From the NCBI RefSeq assembly GCF_050958605.1, contig NZ_JBJHDO010000002.1, forward strand, positions 372,001 through 436,000: 64,000 nucleotides of DNA, given 5' to 3'. Both the position numbers and the translations under genes were made by a program. Below, piece by piece: positions 24,511-32,891 of this stretch. The notes beneath the pieces were generated by a model. That model made no database searches, had not been told where the DNA came from, and saw only the letters and a list, made by a program, of their open reading frames with translations. This stretch comes from G016756615 sp050958605 (GTDB lineage Bacteria; Pseudomonadota; Alphaproteobacteria; Rhizobiales; Rhizobiaceae). Position 1 is the first letter of the stretch. Each line of letters begins with the position of its first letter.

Positions 24511-25581
24511 TTAGACGAATGGGGGCAGAGCGCGCGTAGAGACGGCGATGATCTTGAACAGCTCTCCCATCTGATCCGGACCGGCAAGCCTTTCGACGGC
24601 TTGGGATATGCGCTCCCGGACGGCCAGGTCCGCCTTCGCGCCGAGGCGGCCGGCGCGTTCGAGCAGACCCATGCGCAACAGGAAGTCGCCTTGCGTGGCA
24701 AGTTGGGCATGGAGGCCGACACCGCGGGCAGAGGCGGCGAGGGCAGCGAAGTCGACATGCGTCGTGAGATCGGCCTTGCCGGGCTCGGCGAGCGGGTCGG
24801 CATAGGCATGGCGGCTCAGCGCCTGGAAGGAATCGCCGATGGCCGGGGTTAAATGACCGTAGTCGATGAAGAGGCCCGCGCCTCCGTCGCCGGCGAGCCG
24901 CCTTGCGATTTTCTCCATCAGCGCGGACCGTGCCGGAGCGATCTCGGCGATCGCGCCGTGGGGCGCGTCGGCCGCTCCGGGGGGCAGCAGGCTTTCGTCC
25001 AGGGAGCCGGCTCCGGCGACAAAGACGAGATTGCCGTTGTCGACCGTCACGCAGCGCTCGCGCCAGCCATCCGCGGTACGCACATATTGACGGATCGGTA
25101 TCGCGTCGAAGAGTTCGTTGCCGACGATGAAGAGAGGCTGGCCCGGGAGCTCGTCGATATCGCTATGCCAGCCGAAGCGGCCGGGCATATCCCGCAGGGT
25201 GTCCGCCTGCGCCTCGGCAAGTCGAGGGCTGACCTCGACCAGGCGGAAATCGGCGAGAGCGTGCAGTTCGGGCGCGATCCGCAGGATCGTGCGGACCATG
25301 TCCTTCATCAGCGTGCCGCGGCCGGGACCGATCTCGGCGAGGATGGGCGGGGACGGTCGGTCTAGTGCGCGCCAGGCGGCGACCACCCAGGCGCCGATCA
25401 GCTCGCCGAACATCTGGCTCACCTCGGGCGCGGTGATGAAGTCGCCGCCACTGCCGAACGGATCGTGGGTCGTGTAATAGCCCTGCCGGGGGTCATAGAG
25501 GCAGATCGCCATATAGTCGGCAATGGGGATCGGTCCCTCCATGCCGATCAGATCGACGATGCGAGCCTTGAGGTCCTTCAT
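24511..25581 (-). CDS. SAM-dependent methyltransferase, MidA/NDUFAF7 family
   Basis: 356 residues. It contains the family N-terminal AICLYDPRQGYYTTHDPFGSGGDFITAPEVSQMFGELIG and the SAM motif LAEIGPGRGTLMKDM. The mitochondrial homologue NDUFAF7 methylates an Arg of complex I; a similar bacterial role is inferred. The ATG at 25581 (MKDLKARIV) is preferred over the in-frame ATG at 25620. It follows lgt by about 90 bp, a common order in this group of bacteria. Confidence 0.9.
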   Translation of the reverse strand: MKDLKARIVDLIGMEGPIPIADYMAICLYDPRQGYYTTHDPFGSGGDFITAPEVSQMFGELIGAWVVAAWRALDRPSPPILAEIGPGRGTLMKDMVRTILRIAPELHALADFRLVEVSPRLAEAQADTLRDMPGRFGWHSDIDELPGQPLFIVGNELFDAIPIRQYVRTADGWRERCVTVDNGNLVFVAGAGSLDESLLPPGAADAPHGAIAEIAPARSALMEKIARRLAGDGGAGLFIDYGHLTPAIGDSFQALSRHAYADPLAEPGKADLTTHVDFAALAASARGVGLHAQLATQGDFLLRMGLLERAGRLGAKADLAVRERISQAVERLAGPDQMGELFKIIAVSTRALPPFV

Positions 25582-25668
25582 GCCCGTTCGTGTGTCGTCG
25601 AGGCGCGTTGCGCCATGCAACGCCGCGCGTCCATTCGGACGCGCAAAGGACGCTCTCTCGTACCGAGA

Positions 25669-26535
25669 CTACGCATCATGCTTTCCGAGAATCGTTGCCG
25701 ATTTTCGGGCCGATGCGGCAGTCATGGCCCAGACGCCGACAAGCACCATCGGAACGGAAAGCAGCATGCCCATGGTCAGCCAGCCGCCGACGAGATAGCC
25801 GAGTTGCGCGTCGGGTTCGCGGAAAAACTCAACGAAGATACGTGAGAGGCCATAGCCGGTGACGAACGCGCCCGATACGAATCCCGGCTGCTTCAGCTTT
25901 AGAAGGCTGTGGGTCAGGATGCGCAGGACGAAGAACAGGATAAGCCCCTCCAGGGCTGCCTCGTAGAGCTGGCTGGGGTGACGGGTGAAGGGGCCACCAT
26001 TCGGGAACTCGACCGCCCATGGCACGCCCGTGACCCGGCCCCATAGCTCCGAATTGATGAAATTCGTGACGCGGACCAGCCCGAGACCGACCGGCACGCC
26101 CGCGGCGATGACATCGAACATGGTCCACACTGCGATGCCGCGCGAGCGCGCGAAGAGGATCATTGCGATCGTGCAGCCGGTAAAGCCGCCGTGAAAGGAC
26201 ATGCCGCCTTGCCAGACCGCGAAGATGTCCAGCGGATTGGCGAGATAGCGGGCGAAATCGTAGAACAGGACGTAGCCGATGCGCCCGCCGAGCACGACGC
26301 CGACGGCGGCCCAGACGACGAAATCGTCGAGATCGGTCGGCTTCATGGGAAGCTCGCCGCCGGGCCACAGCCGCGGATTGGTCACAAGGCGCTTGCCGTA
26401 CCACCAGGCGAACAGAATGCCGACGATATAGGCGAGGCCATACCAATGCACCGCGAAAGGACCGATCTGGATGATGATCGGATCGATATTGGGGAAGGGC
26501 AAGGCCGCAAGCGGCAGGCTCAGATATTCGCTCAA
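25669..26535 (-). CDS. lgt: Prolipoprotein diacylglyceryl transferase
   Basis: 288 residues with seven transmembrane segments. It transfers diacylglycerol to the lipobox Cys of prolipoproteins. Conserved parts include PFAVHWYGLAYIVGIL, GGRIGYVLFYD, and the Lgt signature region GLVRVTNFINSELWGRVTG. No ATG fits; a TTG at 26535 has GGAG 7 bases ahead and begins the LSEYLSLPLAALPFPNIDPI segment expected at the N-terminus, so it is chosen over a distant ATG at 26649. It is the first gene of the minus-strand run. Confidence 0.93.
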   Translation of the reverse strand: MSEYLSLPLAALPFPNIDPIIIQIGPFAVHWYGLAYIVGILFAWWYGKRLVTNPRLWPGGELPMKPTDLDDFVVWAAVGVVLGGRIGYVLFYDFARYLANPLDIFAVWQGGMSFHGGFTGCTIAMILFARSRGIAVWTMFDVIAAGVPVGLGLVRVTNFINSELWGRVTGVPWAVEFPNGGPFTRHPSQLYEAALEGLILFFVLRILTHSLLKLKQPGFVSGAFVTGYGLSRIFVEFFREPDAQLGYLVGGWLTMGMLLSVPMVLVGVWAMTAASARKSATILGKHDA

Positions 26536-26697
26536 TGCAGTCTCCGGGCAGGGTCGGCGCGGACCATGCGGCAGGGTTTTGGCGGGGTCAAGGCGATCGG
26601 GCGGGCAAGCAAGCCCGATTCGATCCATCACGCCGCTTCTTCCTTGCAATCCGCCATTTCGCCTATTACGTGCTCAACAGCACGCGAGGTTTCTGCC

Positions 26698-27012
26698 ATG
26701 TCCAACGGACCGAACCGCATTCTCGATGAATTCGCCAAGCTGATGACCGACGCGGCCGGCGCTGCTCAGGGTGTGCGCCGCGAAGTCGAGACCGCCTTTC
26801 GTGCCCAGGCCGAGCGTCTGCTCAACTCGATGGAGATTGTCCAGCGGGAGGAGTTCGAGGCGGTTCGCGAGATGGCGCTGAAGGCGCGCGCGGAAAACCA
26901 GAAATTGGCCGCGCGCATCGGGGAATTGGAGGCTCGTCTCGCAGAGCGGGATGGCCCGGCGCCCGCGAAGGCGGCTTCTTCCTCCACATCCAGGCCTCGC
27001 ACAAAAAAATAA
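26698..27012 (+). CDS. ubiK: UbiK-family ubiquinone biosynthesis accessory factor
   Basis: 104 residues. The BMFP/YqiC-type core (RILDEFAKLMTDAAGAAQGVRREVETAFRAQAERLLNSMEIVQREEFEAVREMALKARAEN) ends in a coiled coil (QKLAARIGELEARLAE) and a basic, Ser/Thr-rich tail. UbiK-like proteins assist the aerobic ubiquinone pathway and can fuse membranes in vitro. The ATG at 26698 matches the family start; it diverges from lgt. Confidence 0.88.
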   Translation: MSNGPNRILDEFAKLMTDAAGAAQGVRREVETAFRAQAERLLNSMEIVQREEFEAVREMALKARAENQKLAARIGELEARLAERDGPAPAKAASSSTSRPRTKK

Positions 27013-27328
27013 TCTGGAACTTTTCCACATCTGCGCAGAGTCGAAAAACGCTTTGCCATGAATCGCTTACGGTAGCCGCCTGAATTGAGCACAGAGGCCG
27101 CTATCCACATCCGACAGCCGCCCGCAGCAAAAAGGGGCTGGCGCCGCGACTCTCCATCAATAGACTGAATTTGTTGCATGATTCGGAAACGGGATCATGC
27201 GCCGGGCGACGGGAGGCCCGGCAGGGGAACCTCGTATCGTACCACCCTTCTCCCGTCCGCGTTTTTTAATTGTTGTCGTGTGCCCTCCAGTGGAGCCGGC
27301 GCTCCCAGAACGACAGGAAAAATTTTTG
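27013..27328. other. Intergenic region with two inverted repeats
   Basis: 316 bp ahead of the YbjN-like gene. It has an inverted repeat GCATGAT-N11-ATCATGC (27176-27200). A hairpin GCCGGGC/GCCCGGC at 27201-27222 follows at once. Neither is followed by a U-tract. They could be operator or leader structures for the YbjN-like gene. Confidence 0.4.
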
Positions 27329-27829
27329 ATGGAACTCGTTGAACTCGACATTGCACGCGATTCCCATCCCGTGGACGTGATCGAGCAGGTTGCGGACGCA
27401 AATGAATGGTCCTTCGAGCGGAACGGTGACGACGAGATCTCGATCTCGGTCGCAGGAAGCTGGACCGACTATCACGTCTCCTTCTCCTGGATGGAGGACT
27501 TCGAAGCCCTGCATCTTGCCTGCGCCTTCGACATCAAGGTTCCGGAGGCCCGTACACTCGAGATCCTGCGTCTTCTTTCGCTGATCAACGAACAGATGCT
27601 GTTCGGCCATTTCGACCTCTGGGAGCAGGAGGGTGCGATCATGTTCCGCCAGTCCTTGCTCCTGGCCGGCGGGGTCGAGCCGACCAGCCAGCAGGTCGAG
27701 GTGCTGCTTTCGAGCGCGCTCGAAGCCTGCGAATGTTATTTTCAGGCGTTCCAATTCGTCGTCTGGTCGGGTGTCTCGGCCAGGGAAGCCTTGGCCGGGG
27801 TGCTGTTCGAAACCTACGGTAACGCCTGA
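27329..27829 (+). CDS. YbjN-domain protein
   Basis: 166 residues of the YbjN family (type III chaperone-like fold). Recognisable parts are the alternating segment YHVSFSWMEDFEALHLACAFD and LLINEQMLFGHFDLWEQEGAIMFRQ-type helix and strand. Function is unclear; YbjN in E. coli affects stress and motility, TypIII-type relatives act as chaperones. The ATG at 27329 has AGGAAAA before it. csaA follows after 9 bp, so the two probably share a message. Confidence 0.87.
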   Translation: MELVELDIARDSHPVDVIEQVADANEWSFERNGDDEISISVAGSWTDYHVSFSWMEDFEALHLACAFDIKVPEARTLEILRLLSLINEQMLFGHFDLWEQEGAIMFRQSLLLAGGVEPTSQQVEVLLSSALEACECYFQAFQFVVWSGVSAREALAGVLFETYGNA

Positions 27830-27838
27830 GAGGGTTTC

Positions 27839-28201
27839 ATGGGAGCCGGGAACGGGCCGCGCCGGCCCGATATCACTTTTGCCGACTTCGATCGCGTCGA
27901 CATCCGCGCTGGCACGATCATTGAAGCCGAGCCTTTTCCCGAGGCGCGCAAGCCGGCAATCAAGCTCAGGGTCGATTTTGGACCGGAGATCGGCATCAAG
28001 AAATCGTCCGCGCAGATCACGAAGCATTATACGCCGGAGACGCTGATCGGCCGGCAGGTCTTCGCTGTCGTCAACTTCCCGCCGCGCCAGATCGGCAAGT
28101 TCATGTCCGAAGTGCTCACGCTCGGATTTCCCGACGAGGACGGCGACGTCGTGTTGGGCGCGATCGAGCGCAAGGTTCCGAACGGCGGTCGTCTTTTTTA
28201 G
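27839..28201 (+). CDS. csaA: tRNA-binding domain protein CsaA
   Basis: 120 residues. The OB-fold tRNA-binding domain is seen in FADFDRVDIRAGTIIEAEPFPEARKPAIKLRVDFG and KKSSAQITKHYTPETLIGRQVFAVVNFPPRQIGKFMSEVLTLG. CsaA proteins have been reported to act as export-related chaperones in Bacillus. Length is normal plus an N-terminal extension of about 10 residues. Nine bp separate it from the YbjN-like gene. Confidence 0.92.
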   Translation: MGAGNGPRRPDITFADFDRVDIRAGTIIEAEPFPEARKPAIKLRVDFGPEIGIKKSSAQITKHYTPETLIGRQVFAVVNFPPRQIGKFMSEVLTLGFPDEDGDVVLGAIERKVPNGGRLF

Positions 28202-28664
28202 CCGCCAAGCAAATGTGCATGGCGATGCGCCTGCCGCGCAGCTAGCCCTCCGTCCTGCCGGACATCTCCTCCTACCGGATTCACACATCTCAGGCGGTAC
28301 GGAAGAAGCGGATGATAGCTGCTATCGCTTGCGGTGGCTGCTTCGTTCCGCACCGTTGGGCGGCCGGCCGCATGGAACGGAATGGATCCACAGATCACCT
28401 CGCTTCGCTCGGGTCCGTGGGTGACGAAGCTTCTATGTCGATGCCAATCACAAACATTGGCGATTTGGCGCAGGCCTTCAACGCGGATCGTCGGCCGACC
28501 GGTACCCGCAACCATCCCGCTCTTTGGGCTTTCGGTGCATTGCTAAACATATTTCACCATCCAGGGCGCCCCCACGAGATGTGTGAATCTCGTAGCCCCA
28601 AGGGGGAGGTTTTCGGCAGGGGGCAGCGCGAACGGTCAGTTGCTTTGGCCAATGGTATAGGACT
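28202..28664. other. Convergent intergenic region holding an inverted-repeat element
   Basis: 463 bp between the stops of csaA and the glycosyltransferase gene. It includes the 14-bp inverted repeats described separately (28278-28589). No convincing gene is seen in it. Confidence 0.5.
28278..28589. repeat. 312-bp segment bounded by 14-bp inverted repeats (MITE-like)
   Basis: GATTCACACATCTC (28278-28291) and its exact reverse complement (28576-28589) frame a stretch without an open frame of note. The flanking CTAC on one side and GTAG on the other extend the match beyond the 14 bp. The right-hand copy also forms its own palindrome ACGAGAT-N6-ATCTCGT. This could be a non-autonomous miniature element or a structured RNA. 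No target-site duplication was confirmed. Confidence 0.45.
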
Positions 28665-29756
28665 TCACGGGCGCGGAGTGTCCGTCAGGGCTGAGCGCAC
28701 CGCATCCATGAACATTTCGGCGCAAGAGCTCCAGCTGTAGCGCAAGGCTTTGGCGCGCGCCTGCTCGCGACTGATGCCGAGCGCCGAGAGTGCGGCTTGC
28801 CGCAGATCCTCCGAGACGATGCCGCCGTCGCCGTCACCGACGATGTCGATCGGGCCTGTGACGGGAAAAGCGGCTACCGGCGTGCCGCTCGCGAGCGCCT
28901 CGATGATAACGTTGCCGAACGTGTCGGTGCGGCTGGGGAAGACGAACACGTCGGCCGATGCATAGAGATTGGCGAGGTCGTCCGTCGGTTTGTGGCCGAG
29001 GAAGAAGACCTGGGGATACTTCGACCGCAGCTTCTCGAGTTCGGGTCCATCACCGACCACGAGCTTGCTCCCGGGTAGATCGAGCTCGAGGAAGGCTGGC
29101 AGGTTCTTCTCGACGGCAACCCGGCCGACGCAGAGGAAAACCGGTTTCGGGAAATCGAGATCCTGGCGCCGATCCGGCCTGAACAGCCCGGTGTCGACGC
29201 CACGCGTCCAAGGCTTCAGGCGCGTAAAGCCGCGGGCGGTGAGATCCCTGGCCAGCGACTGGGTCGCCACCAGCGTTCCCTGTCCCGCATTGTGGAAGTT
29301 GCGCAGCCACCGATAGGTCCAGTCCTCCGGCATCGGCAGCCGTGCGCGGAGATATTCGGGAAAGCGCGTGTGATAGCTGGTTGTGAATGGCCGTCGCACG
29401 GCAAGGCAATGGCGGCGCGCCATCAGTCCGAGCGGCCCCTCCGTCACGATGTGGATGTGATCGGGCGCGGCACCGTCGATCAGCCGCGCCACATGACGAG
29501 GCGTTGTCAGTGCCAGCCTGATATCGGGATAGGTAGGCAGCGGCAGGGTGCGAAAATGGGCGGGCGTCAGGAATTGCGTTTCGACGCCCGAACCAAGCAG
29601 AGCTTCGGAAAGCCGCTCCAGCGTATGCACGACGCCATTGACCTGAGGCCGCCAGGCATCGGTCACCATCAGGATCCGCAAGGGCAATTCCCGTCTTCCG
29701 GCGGCCAGGAATCGGCGGCACGCCTCACCGTCCCGGCGCTTTGAGCAGAATTGCAT
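28665..29756 (-). CDS. Glycosyltransferase, GT4 family
   Basis: About 363 residues with the GT-B architecture. The N-terminal half starts LRILMVTDAWRPQVNGVVHTLERL, and the C-terminal half has RVAVEKNLPAFLELDL and DVFVFPSRTDTFGNVIIEALASGTPVAAF with the conserved E-x7-E of GT4 enzymes. It resembles alpha-mannosyltransferase/diacylglycerol glucosyltransferase-like proteins; the acceptor is unknown. The start is uncertain: ATG at 29756 is taken, but a TTG further inside (near 29682) fits homologue starts. It lies just after the EnvZ-like kinase and may be co-transcribed. Confidence 0.85.
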   Translation of the reverse strand: MQFCSKRRDGEACRRFLAAGRRELPLRILMVTDAWRPQVNGVVHTLERLSEALLGSGVETQFLTPAHFRTLPLPTYPDIRLALTTPRHVARLIDGAAPDHIHIVTEGPLGLMARRHCLAVRRPFTTSYHTRFPEYLRARLPMPEDWTYRWLRNFHNAGQGTLVATQSLARDLTARGFTRLKPWTRGVDTGLFRPDRRQDLDFPKPVFLCVGRVAVEKNLPAFLELDLPGSKLVVGDGPELEKLRSKYPQVFFLGHKPTDDLANLYASADVFVFPSRTDTFGNVIIEALASGTPVAAFPVTGPIDIVGDGDGGIVSEDLRQAALSALGISREQARAKALRYSWSSCAEMFMDAVRSALTDTPRP

Positions 29757-29840
29757 GACGGGAAGATGAAGGATGTTCCAGGGCTGCCGCCGCCTCGCAT
29801 GGAACGGCGTTGCCGCATCTTGAGGCGGAATCAACGTTGG

Positions 29841-31316
29841 TCAGGCCGGGACCTTGATCGTCGCCTTCAGTCCCCCCATCGCGCTTTCGTCCAGCGTGAT
29901 GTCGCCGCCATGGCTGCGCGCGATATCGCGGGCGATCGCCAGGCCAAGACCAGTGCCGCCAACATCCTGCCGCGCGGAATCGAGCCGAACGAAAGGCTTG
30001 AACACGTCCTCGCGCCGTTCGGGCGGGATTCCCGGGCCGTCATCCTCGATCGTCACGATCAGGGCGCCGCGCGTGTGGATCGCGGTCACCTTGATGTTCT
30101 CGGCGTAGCGGAAGGCATTGCCAATGATGTTGCCGAGCAGGCGCGAGAAGGCATTCGGCCGTACCTGGACTTCCGGCTTGCCGGCGATCGAGGCGGTGAA
30201 GCCTCGCTTGCGCAGCCTTGCCTCATCGCCCAGCTTGTCGAGGTAGGACCTGAGGTCAAACCGCCCGGTGTCCTCGGCGGCCTCGCCACGAGCGAAGGCG
30301 AGATAACCTTCCAGCATCGACTGCATGTCGTCGATATCCTGGTTGAGCGCCGTCGTGTCGATCTTCTTGCCGGCCAGGGCAAGCTGAAGCTTGAAGCGGG
30401 TGAGGATCGTGCGCAAATCGTGGCTCACGCCGGTGAGCATCGCCGTGCGCTGCTCGATCTGGCGCTCGATTCGTTCGCGCATCTGCAGGAATGCGATGCC
30501 GGCGCGTCGGACTTCCTCCGCCCCGCGCGGCTTGAAGTCGCTCGGCGTCGGCCTGCCCTTGCCGAAGCTCTCGGCGGCCTCGGCGAGCTGCATGATGGGT
30601 CGGATCTGGTTGCGCAGGAATGGGATCGCTATGGTCAGCAGGACCAGCGACGTGCCGACCATCCACAGCAGGAAGATATGCGTGTTCGACGCATAGGCCT
30701 GGCTTCGCCTGGCGAACACCCGCAGCACTTTGTCTTCCAGCTGGATGCGGATTTCCACGATGTTGGAATTGCCGACCGTGTCGAGCCAGAATGGGCGGTT
30801 GATCTGCCTGGTGATCTCCTCGCTCAGAATATGGTCGAGAATCGAGAAGAACGGTTTCGGCCCCGGAGCCGGCAAGGGAGCGGGCGGCAGCAGGTCGATC
30901 TTGAGGGAGAGCCTGTCCTGCGCGATGCGGATGACCTCGGCATAATTATCGCCCGGTGGATAGGTTTCGATCATGTCGATGATCGCCGCTATGTCGCGGG
31001 TGACCGCTTGCGACAGGCGTTGCGTGACCGTCTGCCAGTGCCTTTCCATGAACATGAAGGCGATGACCGACTGCAGCAGGATCATCGGCGCGATCACGAT
31101 GATGAGTGAGCGTGCATAGAGGCGTTTCGGCATGTAGCGCGAAACCAGCCGCCAGAAGCGCCGCCAGTTGTGGGGGACGAAGCCCGCCCGGCGGCCTCTC
31201 GGCGACCCGCCGGGCGCCTCTTCGGCCTGCGTCGCGCCGATCGCCCGCATGGTGCGCGATAGCGTGCTCGCCTTATCCGCCGGTGTGATGTCCGATGCCG
31301 CCATCCGCCTTTCCAT
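29841..31316 (-). CDS. EnvZ-like sensor histidine kinase
   Basis: 491 residues. Two transmembrane helices (about 68-90 and 211-233) bracket a periplasmic domain, followed by HAMP (about 234-285) and HisKA with the phosphorylated His299 in GVSHDLRTILTR. The ATPase domain has NIIGNAFRYAENI (N box), DDGPGIP (G1) and GTGLGLAI (G2). It pairs with the response regulator encoded 91 bp upstream. This is the RR-kinase order found beside PetP-type MarR genes in rhizobia. Confidence 0.93.
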   Translation of the reverse strand: MERRMAASDITPADKASTLSRTMRAIGATQAEEAPGGSPRGRRAGFVPHNWRRFWRLVSRYMPKRLYARSLIIVIAPMILLQSVIAFMFMERHWQTVTQRLSQAVTRDIAAIIDMIETYPPGDNYAEVIRIAQDRLSLKIDLLPPAPLPAPGPKPFFSILDHILSEEITRQINRPFWLDTVGNSNIVEIRIQLEDKVLRVFARRSQAYASNTHIFLLWMVGTSLVLLTIAIPFLRNQIRPIMQLAEAAESFGKGRPTPSDFKPRGAEEVRRAGIAFLQMRERIERQIEQRTAMLTGVSHDLRTILTRFKLQLALAGKKIDTTALNQDIDDMQSMLEGYLAFARGEAAEDTGRFDLRSYLDKLGDEARLRKRGFTASIAGKPEVQVRPNAFSRLLGNIIGNAFRYAENIKVTAIHTRGALIVTIEDDGPGIPPERREDVFKPFVRLDSARQDVGGTGLGLAIARDIARSHGGDITLDESAMGGLKATIKVPA

Positions 31317-31407
31317 TGGCGGCCTTACGCCGCTGCAGGCACTAATCTAGGACGTCGGCGGCTCCGAGGGAACCGGCGCGTCGATCCGTCCTGCCGACGC
31401 CGCGATC

Positions 31408-32127
31408 CTATTCGACACTGAGCCGATACCCGATGCCGCGGACGGTCTGAAGCCAGACCGGGTTCGACGGATCGCGCTCGATCTTGCGACGCAGCCGGTT
31501 GATCTGGACGTCGATCGTACGTTCGCCCACTTCCGATTCGCCGGCCACCAGCTCGTGGCGGGGGATGGTTTCGCCGGCCCGCCCGGCGAAGATCGCGAGG
31601 ATCTCCTGCTCCCGGTCGGTCAGCCGCAGGGCTTCGCCGCCGCGCTTCAGCTCGCGCTTGGCGATCTGGAAGGTGTAAGGACCGAAGACGATCTGCTCGA
31701 CCTTCGGCACGCTTTGCGGTCCGCCGCGACGCAGGATGTTGCTGATTCTGAGAATCAGTTCACGCGGATCGAACGGCTTGGGCAGGTAGTCGTCGGCGCC
31801 AGCCTCCAGTCCGTTAATGCGGCTTTCCGTCTCCGACAACGCCGTCAGCATCAGGATAGGGACGTCGCGCTCGTCACGAAGCGACTTGGTGAGATCGACG
31901 CCGCTTTCACCCGGCATCATCACGTCGAGAACGATGAGGTCGAAATCGAGGCCGGCAAGCCTGCGCCGCGCCTCGGCCGCCGTGCCAGCCACTGTGACGC
32001 GGAAGCCGTTCTCCGTCAGGTACTGCTTCAGAAGGTTACGAATACGCGTGTCGTCGTCGACGACCAGCAAATGCGGGGCGTCATCATCCGGCACGGAAGA
32101 TGGGTCGGTCATCTGGACTGCCTCCAT
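31408..32127 (-). CDS. petR: OmpR-family response regulator, PetR-like
   Basis: 239 residues. The receiver domain shows DDD (acidic pocket), the phosphorylation site D68 in IVLDVMMPG and the conserved Lys in YLPKPF. The winged-helix output domain ends RTIDVQINRLRRKIERDPSNPVWLQTVRGIGYRL. In Rhodobacter capsulatus PetR is an OmpR-type regulator tied to expression of the bc1 complex; this gene, beside a MarR-type partner, is called PetR-like on that basis. An excellent ribosome site (GGGGGAG) precedes the ATG. It starts 24 bp after the MarR gene. Confidence 0.9.
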   Translation of the reverse strand: MEAVQMTDPSSVPDDDAPHLLVVDDDTRIRNLLKQYLTENGFRVTVAGTAAEARRRLAGLDFDLIVLDVMMPGESGVDLTKSLRDERDVPILMLTALSETESRINGLEAGADDYLPKPFDPRELILRISNILRRGGPQSVPKVEQIVFGPYTFQIAKRELKRGGEALRLTDREQEILAIFAGRAGETIPRHELVAGESEVGERTIDVQINRLRRKIERDPSNPVWLQTVRGIGYRLSVE

Positions 32128-32151
32128 ACGCTCTCCCCCTTACAGACTATC

Positions 32152-32658
32152 CTACTCTCTGGGCCGATTGTCGATCTGGGCCCGGAGTTCGGCATTCACC
32201 ATGGCCTTGAGGAAGCGTTCGATTGCTTCCCGCTCAGTCGGGCCTGCGCCTTCCAGTGCAGCATGGATGCGGCGTGACTGTGGCCGCGCCAGCGCCAAAG
32301 CCAGGGTGCGACCCTTGGCCGTAGGATAAAGCTCGCGCTGGCGCCGGTCGCGAGGCCCCTGGACCTGAATGACATGGCCGGTATCGATGAGTTGCTTCAG
32401 GACACGCGCCAAGCTCTGCTTGGTGATCTGCAGGACGTCGAGCAACTCGGCCACCGTAAGGCCCGGCCGGCGGTTCACGAAATGGAGAACGCGGTGATGC
32501 GCGCGGCCGAAGCCGTAGTCGGCCAACAGGACGTCCGGGTCGGAGGTGAAGTCGCGGTAGGCGAAAAAGAAGAGTTCGATGATCGTGAAATCGATACCGT
32601 CTTCCAGCGTCAGCGCCGTCCTGATCGGCTTGGCGTATTCGGCGATGCGTTCGGCCAT
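32152..32658 (-). CDS. petP: MarR-family regulator, PetP-like
   Basis: 168 residues. The winged helix-turn-helix is seen in LHFVNRRPGLTVAELLDVLQITKQSLARVLKQLIDTGHVIQVQGPRDRRQRELYPTAKGR with the conserved D-x-R-R wing. It precedes the PetR-like gene by 24 bp, as in Rhodobacter. The frame is open to an ATG at 32691, but that codon lies inside the perfect 23-bp dyad at 32679-32701. The ATG at 32658 (MAERIAEY) is therefore preferred. It probably represses its own operon through that dyad. Confidence 0.88.
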   Translation of the reverse strand: MAERIAEYAKPIRTALTLEDGIDFTIIELFFFAYRDFTSDPDVLLADYGFGRAHHRVLHFVNRRPGLTVAELLDVLQITKQSLARVLKQLIDTGHVIQVQGPRDRRQRELYPTAKGRTLALALARPQSRRIHAALEGAGPTEREAIERFLKAMVNAELRAQIDNRPRE

Positions 32659-32678
32659 AGGAATCCCGAGAATGCCAA

Positions 32679-32701
32679 TTATGTCAGCCATGTTGACATA
32701 A
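32679..32701. promoter_or_regulatory. Perfect 23-bp dyad, candidate PetP (MarR) operator
   Basis: TTATGTCA (32679-32686), seven-base spacer, TGACATAA (32694-32701): an exact inverted repeat. Looser symmetry extends it to CCAATT on one side and AATTGG on the other. It overlaps the -35 of the ilvE promoter and lies upstream of petP, as MarR operators often do. Confidence 0.65.
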
Positions 32702-32721
32702 ATTGGGTGCGCTGGTAATTT
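32693..32721 (+). promoter_or_regulatory. Candidate promoter of ilvE
   Basis: TTGACA (32693-32698, perfect), 17-bp spacer, TAATTT (32716-32721). The start of transcription would lie about 165 bp before the ilvE ATG. The -35 is covered by the candidate PetP operator. Confidence 0.45.
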
Positions 32722-32891
32722 TCGTCAAGCTTTTCGGCGGAATTCGAACGGAAAGGCAAGGAAAAACGGCTTGTTCCGGAATTTCCCTCAAATTTGCCTT
32801 TGCCGTGTGCTCCGCTTACGCTCCAGCCGCAGACATTCGTGCCGCGGACGACAATCAACGATGATCGGGCTCCGGCCCGCGGGAGGCAGTC

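Noticed and set aside
29751..31109. A 452-codon open frame on the plus strand opposite the EnvZ-like kinase
   Set aside because: Shadow; the kinase on the other strand has all catalytic boxes.
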